Below are positions 17,437-26,070 of a stretch of DNA of 64,000 nucleotides, one piece after another. The stretch lies in assembly GCF_018224015.1 (NCBI RefSeq), contig NZ_JAGPOT010000010.1, positions 62,001 through 126,000 of the forward strand, read 5' to 3'. A model generated the notes under the pieces. It was given only the letters and a program-made list of their open reading frames with translations, had not been told where the DNA came from and ran no database searches. A program made the position numbers and the translations under genes. Each line of letters begins with the position of its first letter. Within the stretch, counting starts at the first letter, position 1. The DNA is from Pseudarthrobacter albicanus (GTDB taxonomy: Bacteria > Actinomycetota > Actinomycetes > Actinomycetales > Micrococcaceae).

Positions 17437-19652
17437 CAGAGGACGGTGCTTTCAGCCAGCACGGCGAGGACCGCTTCGCCGTACTTCTCCAGCTTGGACG
17501 GACCCACCCCGGGGAGCTTGGCCAGCTGTTCCAGGGACGCCGGCACGGCCTCGGCGATCGCGGTGAGGGTGGCGTCGGTGAACACCACATACGCGGGGAC
17601 GTCAGCGGCGAGCGCCACCTCCTTGCGCCATTGCCGGAGCGCGTCAAACGTCTGTTCCTCATAGCTGGGCGGGCACTGGCTGCAGCGCCCCACCTTGCGT
17701 TCGGCGCCGGAGGAGAGCATGGTCCCGCAGACCCGGCACGACGCCGGAACGGCGGCCTTCCGGCGCGGTGCCGGGCCGTTGCCGCGGAGCGAGGAGCTGG
17801 CGACCGAATCCGGGCGCAGCCCGTCCAGGAAGCGCGAGGGCTTGCGGTTTGCCCGGCCGCCGGGCGTCCTGGCGGTGGACCAGGACAGGAAGAGGTGCTC
17901 CCGGGCACGGGTGATCCCGACATACAGCAGCCGCCGTTCCTCGTCCACGGATTCCGGCGAATCGGCGAACGAAATCGGCATCAGCCCTTCGCTGAGCCCC
18001 ACGAGGAACACCGCGTCCCATTCCAGGCCCTTGGCTGCGTGCAGGGAGGCGAGGGTCACGCCCTGGACGGTCGGCGCGTGCTGGGCGAGGGACCGCTCCT
18101 GGAGCTCGTTGACCAAACCGGAGAGGGTGAACTGCCCGCCGCGGCTGATCACGAGCTCGTCGGCCAGGGCCACGAGCGCGGCGAGTGACTCCCAGCGTTC
18201 CCGGAGGGCACCGCCGCTGTGCGGCGCCGCCTCCGTGTATCCCAGGGAGGCCAGGATGTCCCGGACCAGCTGGCCGAGCGGCTCGGGACTGGAGGTCTCC
18301 GCGACCGCACGGGTGGCGGCCCGGAGCTGCAGGATGGCGTCGCGGACTTCCTTGCGGGCGAAGAAGCGCTCACCGCCGCGCAGCTGGTAGCCGATGCCCG
18401 CAGAGGCGAGCGCCTGCTCATAGGCCTCGGACTGACCGTTGGTCCGGAACAGCACGGCAATCTGGCTCGCCTGGGTGCCGGCATCGAGTAATCCGCGGAT
18501 CTTGCCGGCCACCGTGGCGGCCTCGGCCTCGTCATCGGAACATTCCGTGAACTGCGGCACCGGACCGGCAGGCCGCTGCGCCACCAGTTGGAGCGGCGTG
18601 GCCCAGGCGGCGTCCGCGGCGGGGCCGCCGCTGCGGCGCCCGGACAGGAGGTCGTTGGCCAGCTTCACCACCTGCGGGGTGGAACGGTAGTCACGGATCA
18701 GCTTGACCACATTGGCCTCCGGGTACATCGCCTTGAACCCGAGCAGGTGCTTCGGCGAGGCGCCCGTGAACGAGTAGATGGTCTGGCTGGCATCGCCCAC
18801 CACACACAGCTCGTCGCGGCCGCCGAGCCACAGTTCGAGCAGCCGCTGCTGGAGCGGCGAAACGTCCTGGTACTCGTCCACGACGAAATGCCGGTATTGC
18901 TCGCGGACCGTCGCGGCCACCTTGGGGTCCTCCTGCAGGATGCCCACGGTGATCAGCAGCACGTCCTCGAAGTCGATCACGTTCCGGTCGGTCTTGACGT
19001 CCTCATAGGACTGGAAGACCCGTGCGACGGCGGTCAGGTCGAAGCCGCCGGGGTTTCCGCGGCCGTGCGCGTTTTCCAGGTAGTTGGCCGGCGTCAGCAT
19101 GGACACCTTGGCCCACTCGATTTCGGAGGCCAGGTCACGGATGGAGGCCCGGTCCGTGCTGAGCCGGAGCCTGCGGGCGGCCTCGGCGATCATCTGCGCC
19201 TTGTGGTCCAGCAGGTTGGGCAGGGCGCCGCCCACGGCCTGCGGCCAGAAGAACTGCAACTGCCGCAGTGCCGCGGCGTGGAAGGTGCGGGCCTGCACGT
19301 TTCCGACGCCCAGATCGCGGAGCCTGCTGCGCATTTCGGCGGCGGCCCGCGACGTGAAGGTCACGGCGAGGAGCCGCTGCGGGTTGTACTGTCCCGAGTG
19401 CACGCCGTAGGCGATCCGGTGGGTGATTGCCCGGGTCTTGCCGGTTCCGGCGCCCGCCAGGACACACATCGGCCCGTGCAGGGTGCTGGCAACCTCGCGC
19501 TGTTCGGCGTCGAGGCCGCCGAGGATACGTTCCTCGAGCGAGCGGTTGTCCGCGGCCGGCTGGCCGGCGTCGGATTGGGCGGCGTCGGATTGGCCGGCGT
19601 AGGCGGATGGGCTGCCGGGAAATGCGCTGAAGTCCAGATTTTCTGTGGTCAC
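17436..19652 (-). CDS. uvrD2: UvrD2-type superfamily 1 DNA helicase with tetracysteine and HRDC domain
   Basis: A 738-residue 3'-5' SF1 helicase. Walker A is AGAGTGKTRA and motif II is DEYQDVSPLQ; GVTLASLHAAKGLEWDAVFL and LLYVGITRAREHLFLSW are motifs V and VI. Between helicase core and C-terminus it has two CxxC pairs (CRVC and CSQC), then an HRDC domain ending at LAKLPGVGPSKLEKYGEAVL. This core-tetracysteine-HRDC layout is that of actinobacterial UvrD2, where the Cys region helps activity. Likely role in DNA repair. It is coupled to the peptidase gene downstream. Confidence 0.94.
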   Translation of the reverse strand: MTTENLDFSAFPGSPSAYAGQSDAAQSDAGQPAADNRSLEERILGGLDAEQREVASTLHGPMCVLAGAGTGKTRAITHRIAYGVHSGQYNPQRLLAVTFTSRAAAEMRSRLRDLGVGNVQARTFHAAALRQLQFFWPQAVGGALPNLLDHKAQMIAEAARRLRLSTDRASIRDLASEIEWAKVSMLTPANYLENAHGRGNPGGFDLTAVARVFQSYEDVKTDRNVIDFEDVLLITVGILQEDPKVAATVREQYRHFVVDEYQDVSPLQQRLLELWLGGRDELCVVGDASQTIYSFTGASPKHLLGFKAMYPEANVVKLIRDYRSTPQVVKLANDLLSGRRSGGPAADAAWATPLQLVAQRPAGPVPQFTECSDDEAEAATVAGKIRGLLDAGTQASQIAVLFRTNGQSEAYEQALASAGIGYQLRGGERFFARKEVRDAILQLRAATRAVAETSSPEPLGQLVRDILASLGYTEAAPHSGGALRERWESLAALVALADELVISRGGQFTLSGLVNELQERSLAQHAPTVQGVTLASLHAAKGLEWDAVFLVGLSEGLMPISFADSPESVDEERRLLYVGITRAREHLFLSWSTARTPGGRANRKPSRFLDGLRPDSVASSSLRGNGPAPRRKAAVPASCRVCGTMLSSGAERKVGRCSQCPPSYEEQTFDALRQWRKEVALAADVPAYVVFTDATLTAIAEAVPASLEQLAKLPGVGPSKLEKYGEAVLAVLAESTVL

Positions 19653-19739
19653 TTTTGTTGCTCAGTCACTCTTTATTGCTCAGTCATTCGCGGATGACGC
19701 CGGGTGGATGGTGCAGTGGGTGCCGCAGACGGACTGTAA

Positions 19740-20846
19740 TCATCCGGTCTCCGGCCGGTCCTGGATCACGCCGCCGTACCAGTGCTCGATGAGGGACCGC
19801 GCGATGGACAGCCTGCTGGAGATGACGATCTCGCCGCTGAGGACCGCTTCCTGCAGCTCGCTCCGGCTGAACCACCGCGCCCGGGTGACCTCGACGCCGT
19901 CGGGCCTGGCGTCCGTGTCCGAGGTCGTGGCGGTGAACCCGAGCATGAGCGAGGCAGGGAAGGGCCAGGACTGGGATCCCAGATACTGGGTTGCGGTGAC
20001 GCGTACCCCGACCTCCTCGCCGATCTCGCGGACCACAGCCTGTTCGAGCGACTCCCCCGGTTCGACGAAGCCCGCCAGCGTGGAATAGTTCCTGGCGTCG
20101 AGGGGACCGCCGCCGCCCAGCAGCAGGCGGCCGTCCTGGCCGACGACGGTGACGATGATGGCGGGATCGGTGCGCGGGTAGTGTTCGGAGCCGTCGGCCG
20201 GGCACCGGCGGACCCAGCCGCCGGCTTCGGGCTGCGTGGCCGTGCCGCAGCGCGGACAGTGGGTATGGCTGGCATGCCAGTTGGCGATGGCGCTGGCCTC
20301 GATGAACAGCGCGGTGTCCGTCGGGTTCAGCCGGGCGGCAACATCACGGAAGCCGGCCCACTGCGCGCCGTCGGGGATGCCGGCGACGTGCGGTTCGAAC
20401 TCCTCGGTGCGGACCTCGAACTGCTGCGGAAGCAGGAACAGGACAAGGGGGGTGCCTGCGTCAAGGTCCGAGCCGGGCAGGGCTGAGCCGAGGTAGACCA
20501 GCTGGTCGGGCGCGTAGGCGGTGTCGCGGAGGTGCCCGGCGAGCTCCGCCGCGTCCAGGAGCACGAGGCTGTCGCCGCCGACCAGGGCCTGCCGGCCGGA
20601 GAGCACGATGGCCCGCGCCGCGCCGGAGCGGAGGAGGTCCTCCAGCATTCCGGGCTTCATCCGGGCGGCGGATCCGCGGTCGATCAGCGCAGGGCGCACC
20701 GGAAGGACTGTGTCCATCAGGTGGTTCGCCGGCACGCTGCGCAGAAGGGAAGTGGCTGGGGGTGCTTCGGTCGGCGCTGATTTGTACACTGCGGCCTCAT
20801 TCTCCGATATCTTATCCGGCGATGACGGTGGCTCAGCAAGACTCAT
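19740..20846 (-). CDS. nudC: NAD+/NADH pyrophosphatase, NudC family
   Basis: Nudix hydrolase that cleaves NAD(H) and can remove NAD caps from RNA. The Nudix box GFVEPGESLEQAVVREIGEEVG spans about 259-280 and the NudC-specific element SQSWPFPAS follows at about 291-299. A zinc region is present (CPRC at 197-200 and Cys215), but the usual fourth cysteine is not in CPADGSEHYPR, so metal binding may differ. I chose the ATG giving MSLAEPP (368 residues) because GGTGGG lies just upstream; an ATG 102 nt further out is less likely. Confidence 0.93.
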   Translation of the reverse strand: MSLAEPPSSPDKISENEAAVYKSAPTEAPPATSLLRSVPANHLMDTVLPVRPALIDRGSAARMKPGMLEDLLRSGAARAIVLSGRQALVGGDSLVLLDAAELAGHLRDTAYAPDQLVYLGSALPGSDLDAGTPLVLFLLPQQFEVRTEEFEPHVAGIPDGAQWAGFRDVAARLNPTDTALFIEASAIANWHASHTHCPRCGTATQPEAGGWVRRCPADGSEHYPRTDPAIIVTVVGQDGRLLLGGGGPLDARNYSTLAGFVEPGESLEQAVVREIGEEVGVRVTATQYLGSQSWPFPASLMLGFTATTSDTDARPDGVEVTRARWFSRSELQEAVLSGEIVISSRLSIARSLIEHWYGGVIQDRPETG

Positions 20847-21035
20847 GTACCCACCGTACTGACTCGGGCCGACAATTGACATTTTCCCCGGCAGGCCGAG
20901 GGCGCGGAGACGGGCGCCGGAGGACGGCGGGCGCACGTCCCGCCGCAACGCGATCCCCGGCCCTATTTATTCCCGATCTCGAGACTCGCCGTGGTGTATC
21001 GCCGACTTGGGCGCCGCTCAATCTACCGTGGAACC

Positions 21036-22496
21036 GTGAGAAGAAAACCAATCGAACTGGCAGCTGTAGCAACCGCGGCGGTCCCCGGCCTGACCCCGAC
21101 CGCCGTTAGCTCTGCGCCCGACGATCCGGCGGACTTCGACTCGGCACTTCTCCTGGATTCCGAAGGCAAACACTGGCGCGTCCGCTCACCCCGGCACGCC
21201 GAAGCCAGCGCACGCCTCGAGACGGAATTCCTGGTGCTGCGTGCCTTCGTGCCCGCCATCCGGGCGGAGCTCCCCTTCCTCATGCCGACGGTCGCCGGGA
21301 CCGTCCGGCAGGGCGAGCTGAGCACCTTTGTATACTCGCACCTCGCGGGGGCCACCCGCTCCATCGAGGAACTGAGCAACGGATCGGCCGCGCTGGCCCG
21401 GGAAATCGGCGCAGCCCTGGCCTCGATCCACGACCTGCCCCGGTCCCTCGTCAGCAATGCCGACCTGCCCAGCTACACCCCCAACGAGTTCCGGCAGCGC
21501 CGGCTCAACGAACTCGACCAGGCCGCGACGACCGGCAAGATCCCCCCGCTGCTGCTGCGGCGCTGGGAACACGCGATGGAAGACGTTTCGCTGTGGCGTT
21601 TCCACCCGTGCGTGGTCCACGGCGACCTGCACGAAGACAACCTCCTCGTCGACGGCGACCGCGTGACCGCCGTAACCGGGTGGACCGATCTGCGCATCGG
21701 CGACCCGGCCGACGACATGGCCTGGCTCGTTGCTTCGAACGAGCAGGCATTCGTGGACTCGGTACTGGAGCACTACACCGCCAGCCGCAGGGACGCGCCC
21801 GACGCACACCTCCTGCGCCGTGCTGCCCTGTCCGCCGAATTCGCGCTCGCGCAGTACCTGGTCAAGGGCCTCGCCGCCGGGGACCAGGACATGATCCGGG
21901 AGGCCGAGTCCATGCTCACCGCCCTGGCCGAGGATGTCGCGGAGTACGGCGGGCAGCCCATCAGCGTGGAACCGCTCCCCCAGCCGGTCGCCGCTCCCGG
22001 CCCCGCCGTCGCCCAGGATCCGGGTGCGGCTCCTGCGCAGGCAGTACCCGCCGTCAGCAAGGTGACCCTGCTCCCGCCGGACCCGGTGTCCGGACCGGGC
22101 GCGGTTCCCGTAGGCGGCGCGGAGCCCGCTGTGCACATGACACCGGCAGTTCACGTGTCACCGGCCGTGCACGTCACGCCGATCCCGCCCGACGCGGTCG
22201 ACCACGCCGGCAATGACGGCGTCGAGGACGACGGCGGCCCGCAGGAGGTGCCCGCCGACGACGCGGCCGAAATCCCGGCCGACGGCACTGCCGACAACGT
22301 GCCCGACGCCGGGGAGGAAGCGGCAGCTTCGGCCGGCGGCACGATGCCAGCCACCGTCCCCCCGGCCGCCGTCCCGGCCGACGCCGATCCCGCTACCGCC
22401 GAGGACACGACCCAGTCGATCGCCGTGGTCCCGGCCAACCCGGCCGATGACACCTCGACAACCACCATCGCCGTGGTGGAAGCGAAGTCACCCTAG
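21036..22496 (+). CDS. Aminoglycoside/macrolide phosphotransferase-like kinase with long Ala/Pro tail
   Basis: The first 300 residues form an APH-type kinase: the catalytic loop HGDLHEDNLLVDGDR has the active-site Asp and Asn, and WTDLRIGDPADDMAWL is the metal-binding block. This pattern is close to macrolide 2'-phosphotransferases. A C-terminal region of about 160 residues, rich in Ala, Pro, Val and Asp, looks disordered and is not part of the fold. Starts at GTG (486 residues), 5 nt after TACCGT. The true substrate is unknown; actinobacterial chromosomes carry such genes without macrolide resistance. It sits where mycobacteria have an ion channel gene (from memory). Confidence 0.8.
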   Translation: MRRKPIELAAVATAAVPGLTPTAVSSAPDDPADFDSALLLDSEGKHWRVRSPRHAEASARLETEFLVLRAFVPAIRAELPFLMPTVAGTVRQGELSTFVYSHLAGATRSIEELSNGSAALAREIGAALASIHDLPRSLVSNADLPSYTPNEFRQRRLNELDQAATTGKIPPLLLRRWEHAMEDVSLWRFHPCVVHGDLHEDNLLVDGDRVTAVTGWTDLRIGDPADDMAWLVASNEQAFVDSVLEHYTASRRDAPDAHLLRRAALSAEFALAQYLVKGLAAGDQDMIREAESMLTALAEDVAEYGGQPISVEPLPQPVAAPGPAVAQDPGAAPAQAVPAVSKVTLLPPDPVSGPGAVPVGGAEPAVHMTPAVHVSPAVHVTPIPPDAVDHAGNDGVEDDGGPQEVPADDAAEIPADGTADNVPDAGEEAAASAGGTMPATVPPAAVPADADPATAEDTTQSIAVVPANPADDTSTTTIAVVEAKSP

Positions 22497-22542
22497 GAGC
22501 CCCCCCGGCGGCGACCGCCCGGGGCCCCGCCCGGCGGCCCCC

Positions 22543-25500
22543 CTAAGCGCCAGCCGTTGGCACCGTCTGTCCCAGGGCCGCGGCCACGATCTCCTCGAGC
22601 GTCCCGGCCGTTCCGAGGTCGTGCGGGCGGACCACCTGATCGTCAGCGACGTAGTAGAACGCGGCCCGGACGTCCTCCAGCGGGACCCCCTTGAGCCTGG
22701 CCCAGGCCAGCCGGTACACGGCCAGCTGGACGGCCTTGACCTTCAACTGGCCGGCGGAAGGGCGGCGGCCGGTCTTCCAGTCCACGAGGTCCCAGCCGCC
22801 GTCGGCGTCCCGGAAGACGGCGTCGATCCGGCCGCGGACCACCACCTCACCGATCCGGGTCTCCACCGGGACCTCCACGTGCGCGGGGGCACGGTCGGCC
22901 CACTCGGACCGGCGGAAGGTCTCCACCATGGAGTCCAGCCCGTACGCCGCATCGATGTGGTCGTCCGAGCCGGCCGCCTCGTCCAGGTCCAGCATCCCGG
23001 CGGCGCCGAAATACTCCTCGACCCAGGCGTGGAAGGCTGTGCCCTTCCGGGCCGACATCCCGGGTTCGCGCGGAACGGGGCGCCGCAGCCGGGCGACCAC
23101 CGACCGCGCGTCGTCCTCAAGGTCGACCAGCGTGGAGGCGGAAATGTGCCCCGGAAGGTGGACATCGTGCAGGGCGGTCCGCCGGGTGCGGCGCTCCAGC
23201 AGCGTCGCGGCCTCCCGCGCCCAGCCGGTGGCGGGGGCGCGCAGGTGCCTCCGGTGCCCGGCGTCGTCCGCGGGGTCATCCAAGGCGCCCGGCAGAGTCT
23301 CCGGCCCTTCGGACCCGAGGTGCCGGAGCACCCGGGCCGCTGCGGATTCCATGGCCGCGCGGCGGCCGGGCAGGAGCCGCAGGCGTGCACCCGTGCGGGG
23401 ATCACGGGGCCCTTCCAGCGGGTCGTAGGGCCACTGGGCGACTTCGAGTTCGGAGGTCAACGGGCTCTCCTCCGGCAGCGATTCCTCATTGACGGACAGG
23501 GGGTGGATCTCGGCGGCGCCTTCGGCGGCGAGGACCTGCAGTTCCGCCAGGAACGGCGACATCCCTGCCATGCCTGCCCGGGAGCCCACCCACGCCGCGC
23601 TGGATGTCCAGAGAACGTGTTTGGCCCGGGTGTAGGCCACATAGGCCAGACGCCGTTCCTCCGCTTCCCCATGCGTCTGGACGGCGGACTTGAACTCCTT
23701 TTCGGCGTCGAGCCAGCCTTTCTGGTCCGGCTGCTCAAGGTCCCATTGCGGAAGGTCCGCCCGGTCCCCGCGCAGGGGCCAGGGCAGGGCTGCGCTGCCG
23801 CTGCTCCAGCGTGAATCGCGGCTGCCCGGGAAGGCCCCGGAATTGAGTCCGGGAACGAACACGACGTCCCATTCCAGGCCCTTGGAGGCGTGCACGGTCA
23901 GGAGCTGGACGGCCTCATGGTTCACGTCCTGCGCGGCGGCGTCGAGGCCGTTCTCCTCGGCGGCCGCGGCCTCAAGCCAGGCGAGGAAGGCGAGCACATC
24001 AACCCGCTGGGAGGTATGCAGGAATCCGGCGGCAGCGTCCTGGAATGCGTCGAGGTTCCGCCGTGCCTGGTGGATGCTGGTCCCCGGCCGCGCGGCCACT
24101 TCGATGTCCAGGAGCATGGCGCGCTCCACCTCGCCGAGCAGGGTGGTCAGGTCATCGCCCATGTAGCTGCGGAGCTGCCTGAGCTCCGCCGACAGCCGCT
24201 GGAGCCGGTCCAGGGCCTCCTGGCTCAGCCCGCGCCCGTGCGAGGAGATCCAGCCTTCGCGGGGCAGCCAGTCCAGCGCTTCGACGAGGCTGGCGGCGTC
24301 CGTGAGGTCCCCCTCAATCACGGCGTCGTCGGCGCCGCCGGCGGTATCCGCGTCAGTATCGTCGGCGTCGGAACTGCCGGGACGTCCCCGGCGCCGGGCG
24401 AGGAAGCTGGACCAGTCGCGGAACGCCATCAGGTCCGCGGGGCCGATCCGCCACCGCGCCCCGGCCAGCAGCCGCATCAGGGAGTCGGAGCGCCCGGGAT
24501 CGGACAGGACCCGGAGCGTGGCGACCAGATCGATGATTTCGGGGGTATCCAGCAGGCCGCCGAGGCCGACGATCTCGTAGGGAATGCCGCGCAACTCGAA
24601 CTCACGCCGGATGCATTCCATCTGGGCCCTGCGCCGGCACAGCACGGCCATGGCCGGCGGGATGGAATCCGCCGACGGCGTTGCGTCGAAGTCGGTCACC
24701 TGGAACTTCAGGACATCACCGGCGATCGCCGCGGCCTCGTCCTCATCCGTGCCGAACCGCCCCATCACGACCCTGCCCTGCACCGCGGCCGGGCTCGGCT
24801 GCAGCGGAGGGACCTCGACGGTCTGGGCGATGTCCCGGGCGCCGGCGGGACCGGCATGGGCCGCGGCCTTGCTGAGCGGGGCCGAGATGACGTTGGCGGC
24901 GGAGAGGATGTTGCGGCCGTTGCGCCAGGCCGTGGTCAGGTACGACGTCGGCGCCACGGCAAATTGCGCGGCACCGGATTCCCCTGAGTCTTCCCCTGCG
25001 GCAGCGCGGACGGGGAATTCGCGGACGAAGTGGAAGAGCTGCCCCGCGGACGCGCCGCGGAAGCCGTAGATGGACTGGTTCGGGTCCCCCACCGCGGTCA
25101 CGGCGTGGCCGTCGCCGAAGAGCCGGGAGAAGAGGACGAGCTGGGCGTGCGAGGTGTCCTGGAACTCGTCCAGCAGCACCACCTTGTAGCGCTGGCGCTC
25201 CATTTCCGCCGCGACCGGGATCTCGTTGGCTACCCGCGCCGCCAGGGCCACGAGGTCGCCGAAGTCCAGCGCTCCCCTGGCACGTTTCGCCTGGGAGTAG
25301 CGCCCCACCATGTCCGCGACGCTCGCCCGGGTGCGGAGCATCCCGCTGAGCTCCCCCGCAGCCTGGCTGGGATTCTTCTTGGCGGCAGCAACGTACGGCA
25401 GAGCCTCGAACCCGGCGATCCGCTCCAGCAGCCAGCCGCGTACCTCGGCAGGGTCGCGGAGGTGCTCCGAACATTCACCGGCGAGCTGGATCACCGCCTT

Positions 25501-26070
25501 GACGAGGGTGGACTTCGCGGACCGGAAGTGCTCGTAGTCGCCGTCGTAGGCCTCCACGACCTCGCTGGCGAGCTGGAACGACTGCGCGCCGCCGAGCAGC
25601 ACCACGTCCCGTTCCACGCCGAGCCGCAGGCCGTAGTCGGACACGATCCCGCTCGCGTAGGAGTGGTACGTGGAAACCTTCGGCTCGGGCGCGTCGGCGC
25701 CGAGCAGGCCGGCGGGGAACACCTTCTGTTGTTCTTGGTTTTGCGCGTCGGCGGCGGCGATGCGCTGCAGTGCGGCCAGCTTGGCGCGGATCCGGCTGGC
25801 GAGTTCCCCTGCCGCCTTGCGCGTGAAGGTCACGCCGAGCACTTCTTCGGGCCGGACCCAGCCGTTGGCCACGAGCCACACCACCCGGTCCGCCATGGTG
25901 GCGGTCTTTCCCGAGCCGGCACCGGCAATGACGAGCCGTGGCGTCAGGGGTGAGGAAATGATCAGGGACTGTTCGGCCGTGGGGCTGTTCTTCTCCCCCA
26001 GCATGGCGGACAGTTCTTCCGGGCTGAACCGCGGTGCAGGAAGAGCTGCCGGCTCTGCGGTGGGGGTCAT
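22543..26070 (-). CDS. adnB: AdnB-like helicase-nuclease subunit
   Basis: 1175 residues: a UvrD-type motor followed by a RecB-like nuclease, the layout of AdnB in the AdnAB double-strand-break resection complex that replaces RecBCD in actinobacteria. Q motif SPTAEQ (about 29-34), Walker A GAGSGKT (50-56), motif II VLLDEFQDTSHAQ, motif VI LAYVAYTRAKHVL. The nuclease has GTAFHAWVEEYF, RGRIDAVF, DLVDWKTGR and QLAVYRLAW. No Fe-S cysteines are seen. The ATG overlaps the adnA stop (ATGA), giving tight coupling, and I prefer it over a codon 27 nt upstream. Confidence 0.93.
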   Translation of the reverse strand: MTPTAEPAALPAPRFSPEELSAMLGEKNSPTAEQSLIISSPLTPRLVIAGAGSGKTATMADRVVWLVANGWVRPEEVLGVTFTRKAAGELASRIRAKLAALQRIAAADAQNQEQQKVFPAGLLGADAPEPKVSTYHSYASGIVSDYGLRLGVERDVVLLGGAQSFQLASEVVEAYDGDYEHFRSAKSTLVKAVIQLAGECSEHLRDPAEVRGWLLERIAGFEALPYVAAAKKNPSQAAGELSGMLRTRASVADMVGRYSQAKRARGALDFGDLVALAARVANEIPVAAEMERQRYKVVLLDEFQDTSHAQLVLFSRLFGDGHAVTAVGDPNQSIYGFRGASAGQLFHFVREFPVRAAAGEDSGESGAAQFAVAPTSYLTTAWRNGRNILSAANVISAPLSKAAAHAGPAGARDIAQTVEVPPLQPSPAAVQGRVVMGRFGTDEDEAAAIAGDVLKFQVTDFDATPSADSIPPAMAVLCRRRAQMECIRREFELRGIPYEIVGLGGLLDTPEIIDLVATLRVLSDPGRSDSLMRLLAGARWRIGPADLMAFRDWSSFLARRRGRPGSSDADDTDADTAGGADDAVIEGDLTDAASLVEALDWLPREGWISSHGRGLSQEALDRLQRLSAELRQLRSYMGDDLTTLLGEVERAMLLDIEVAARPGTSIHQARRNLDAFQDAAAGFLHTSQRVDVLAFLAWLEAAAAEENGLDAAAQDVNHEAVQLLTVHASKGLEWDVVFVPGLNSGAFPGSRDSRWSSGSAALPWPLRGDRADLPQWDLEQPDQKGWLDAEKEFKSAVQTHGEAEERRLAYVAYTRAKHVLWTSSAAWVGSRAGMAGMSPFLAELQVLAAEGAAEIHPLSVNEESLPEESPLTSELEVAQWPYDPLEGPRDPRTGARLRLLPGRRAAMESAAARVLRHLGSEGPETLPGALDDPADDAGHRRHLRAPATGWAREAATLLERRTRRTALHDVHLPGHISASTLVDLEDDARSVVARLRRPVPREPGMSARKGTAFHAWVEEYFGAAGMLDLDEAAGSDDHIDAAYGLDSMVETFRRSEWADRAPAHVEVPVETRIGEVVVRGRIDAVFRDADGGWDLVDWKTGRRPSAGQLKVKAVQLAVYRLAWARLKGVPLEDVRAAFYYVADDQVVRPHDLGTAGTLEEIVAAALGQTVPTAGA

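Noticed and set aside
21036..22496. Functional macrolide resistance gene
   Set aside because: The kinase motifs fit the family, but the genomic context is core chromosome and no resistance context or mobile element is seen; substrate cannot be claimed.
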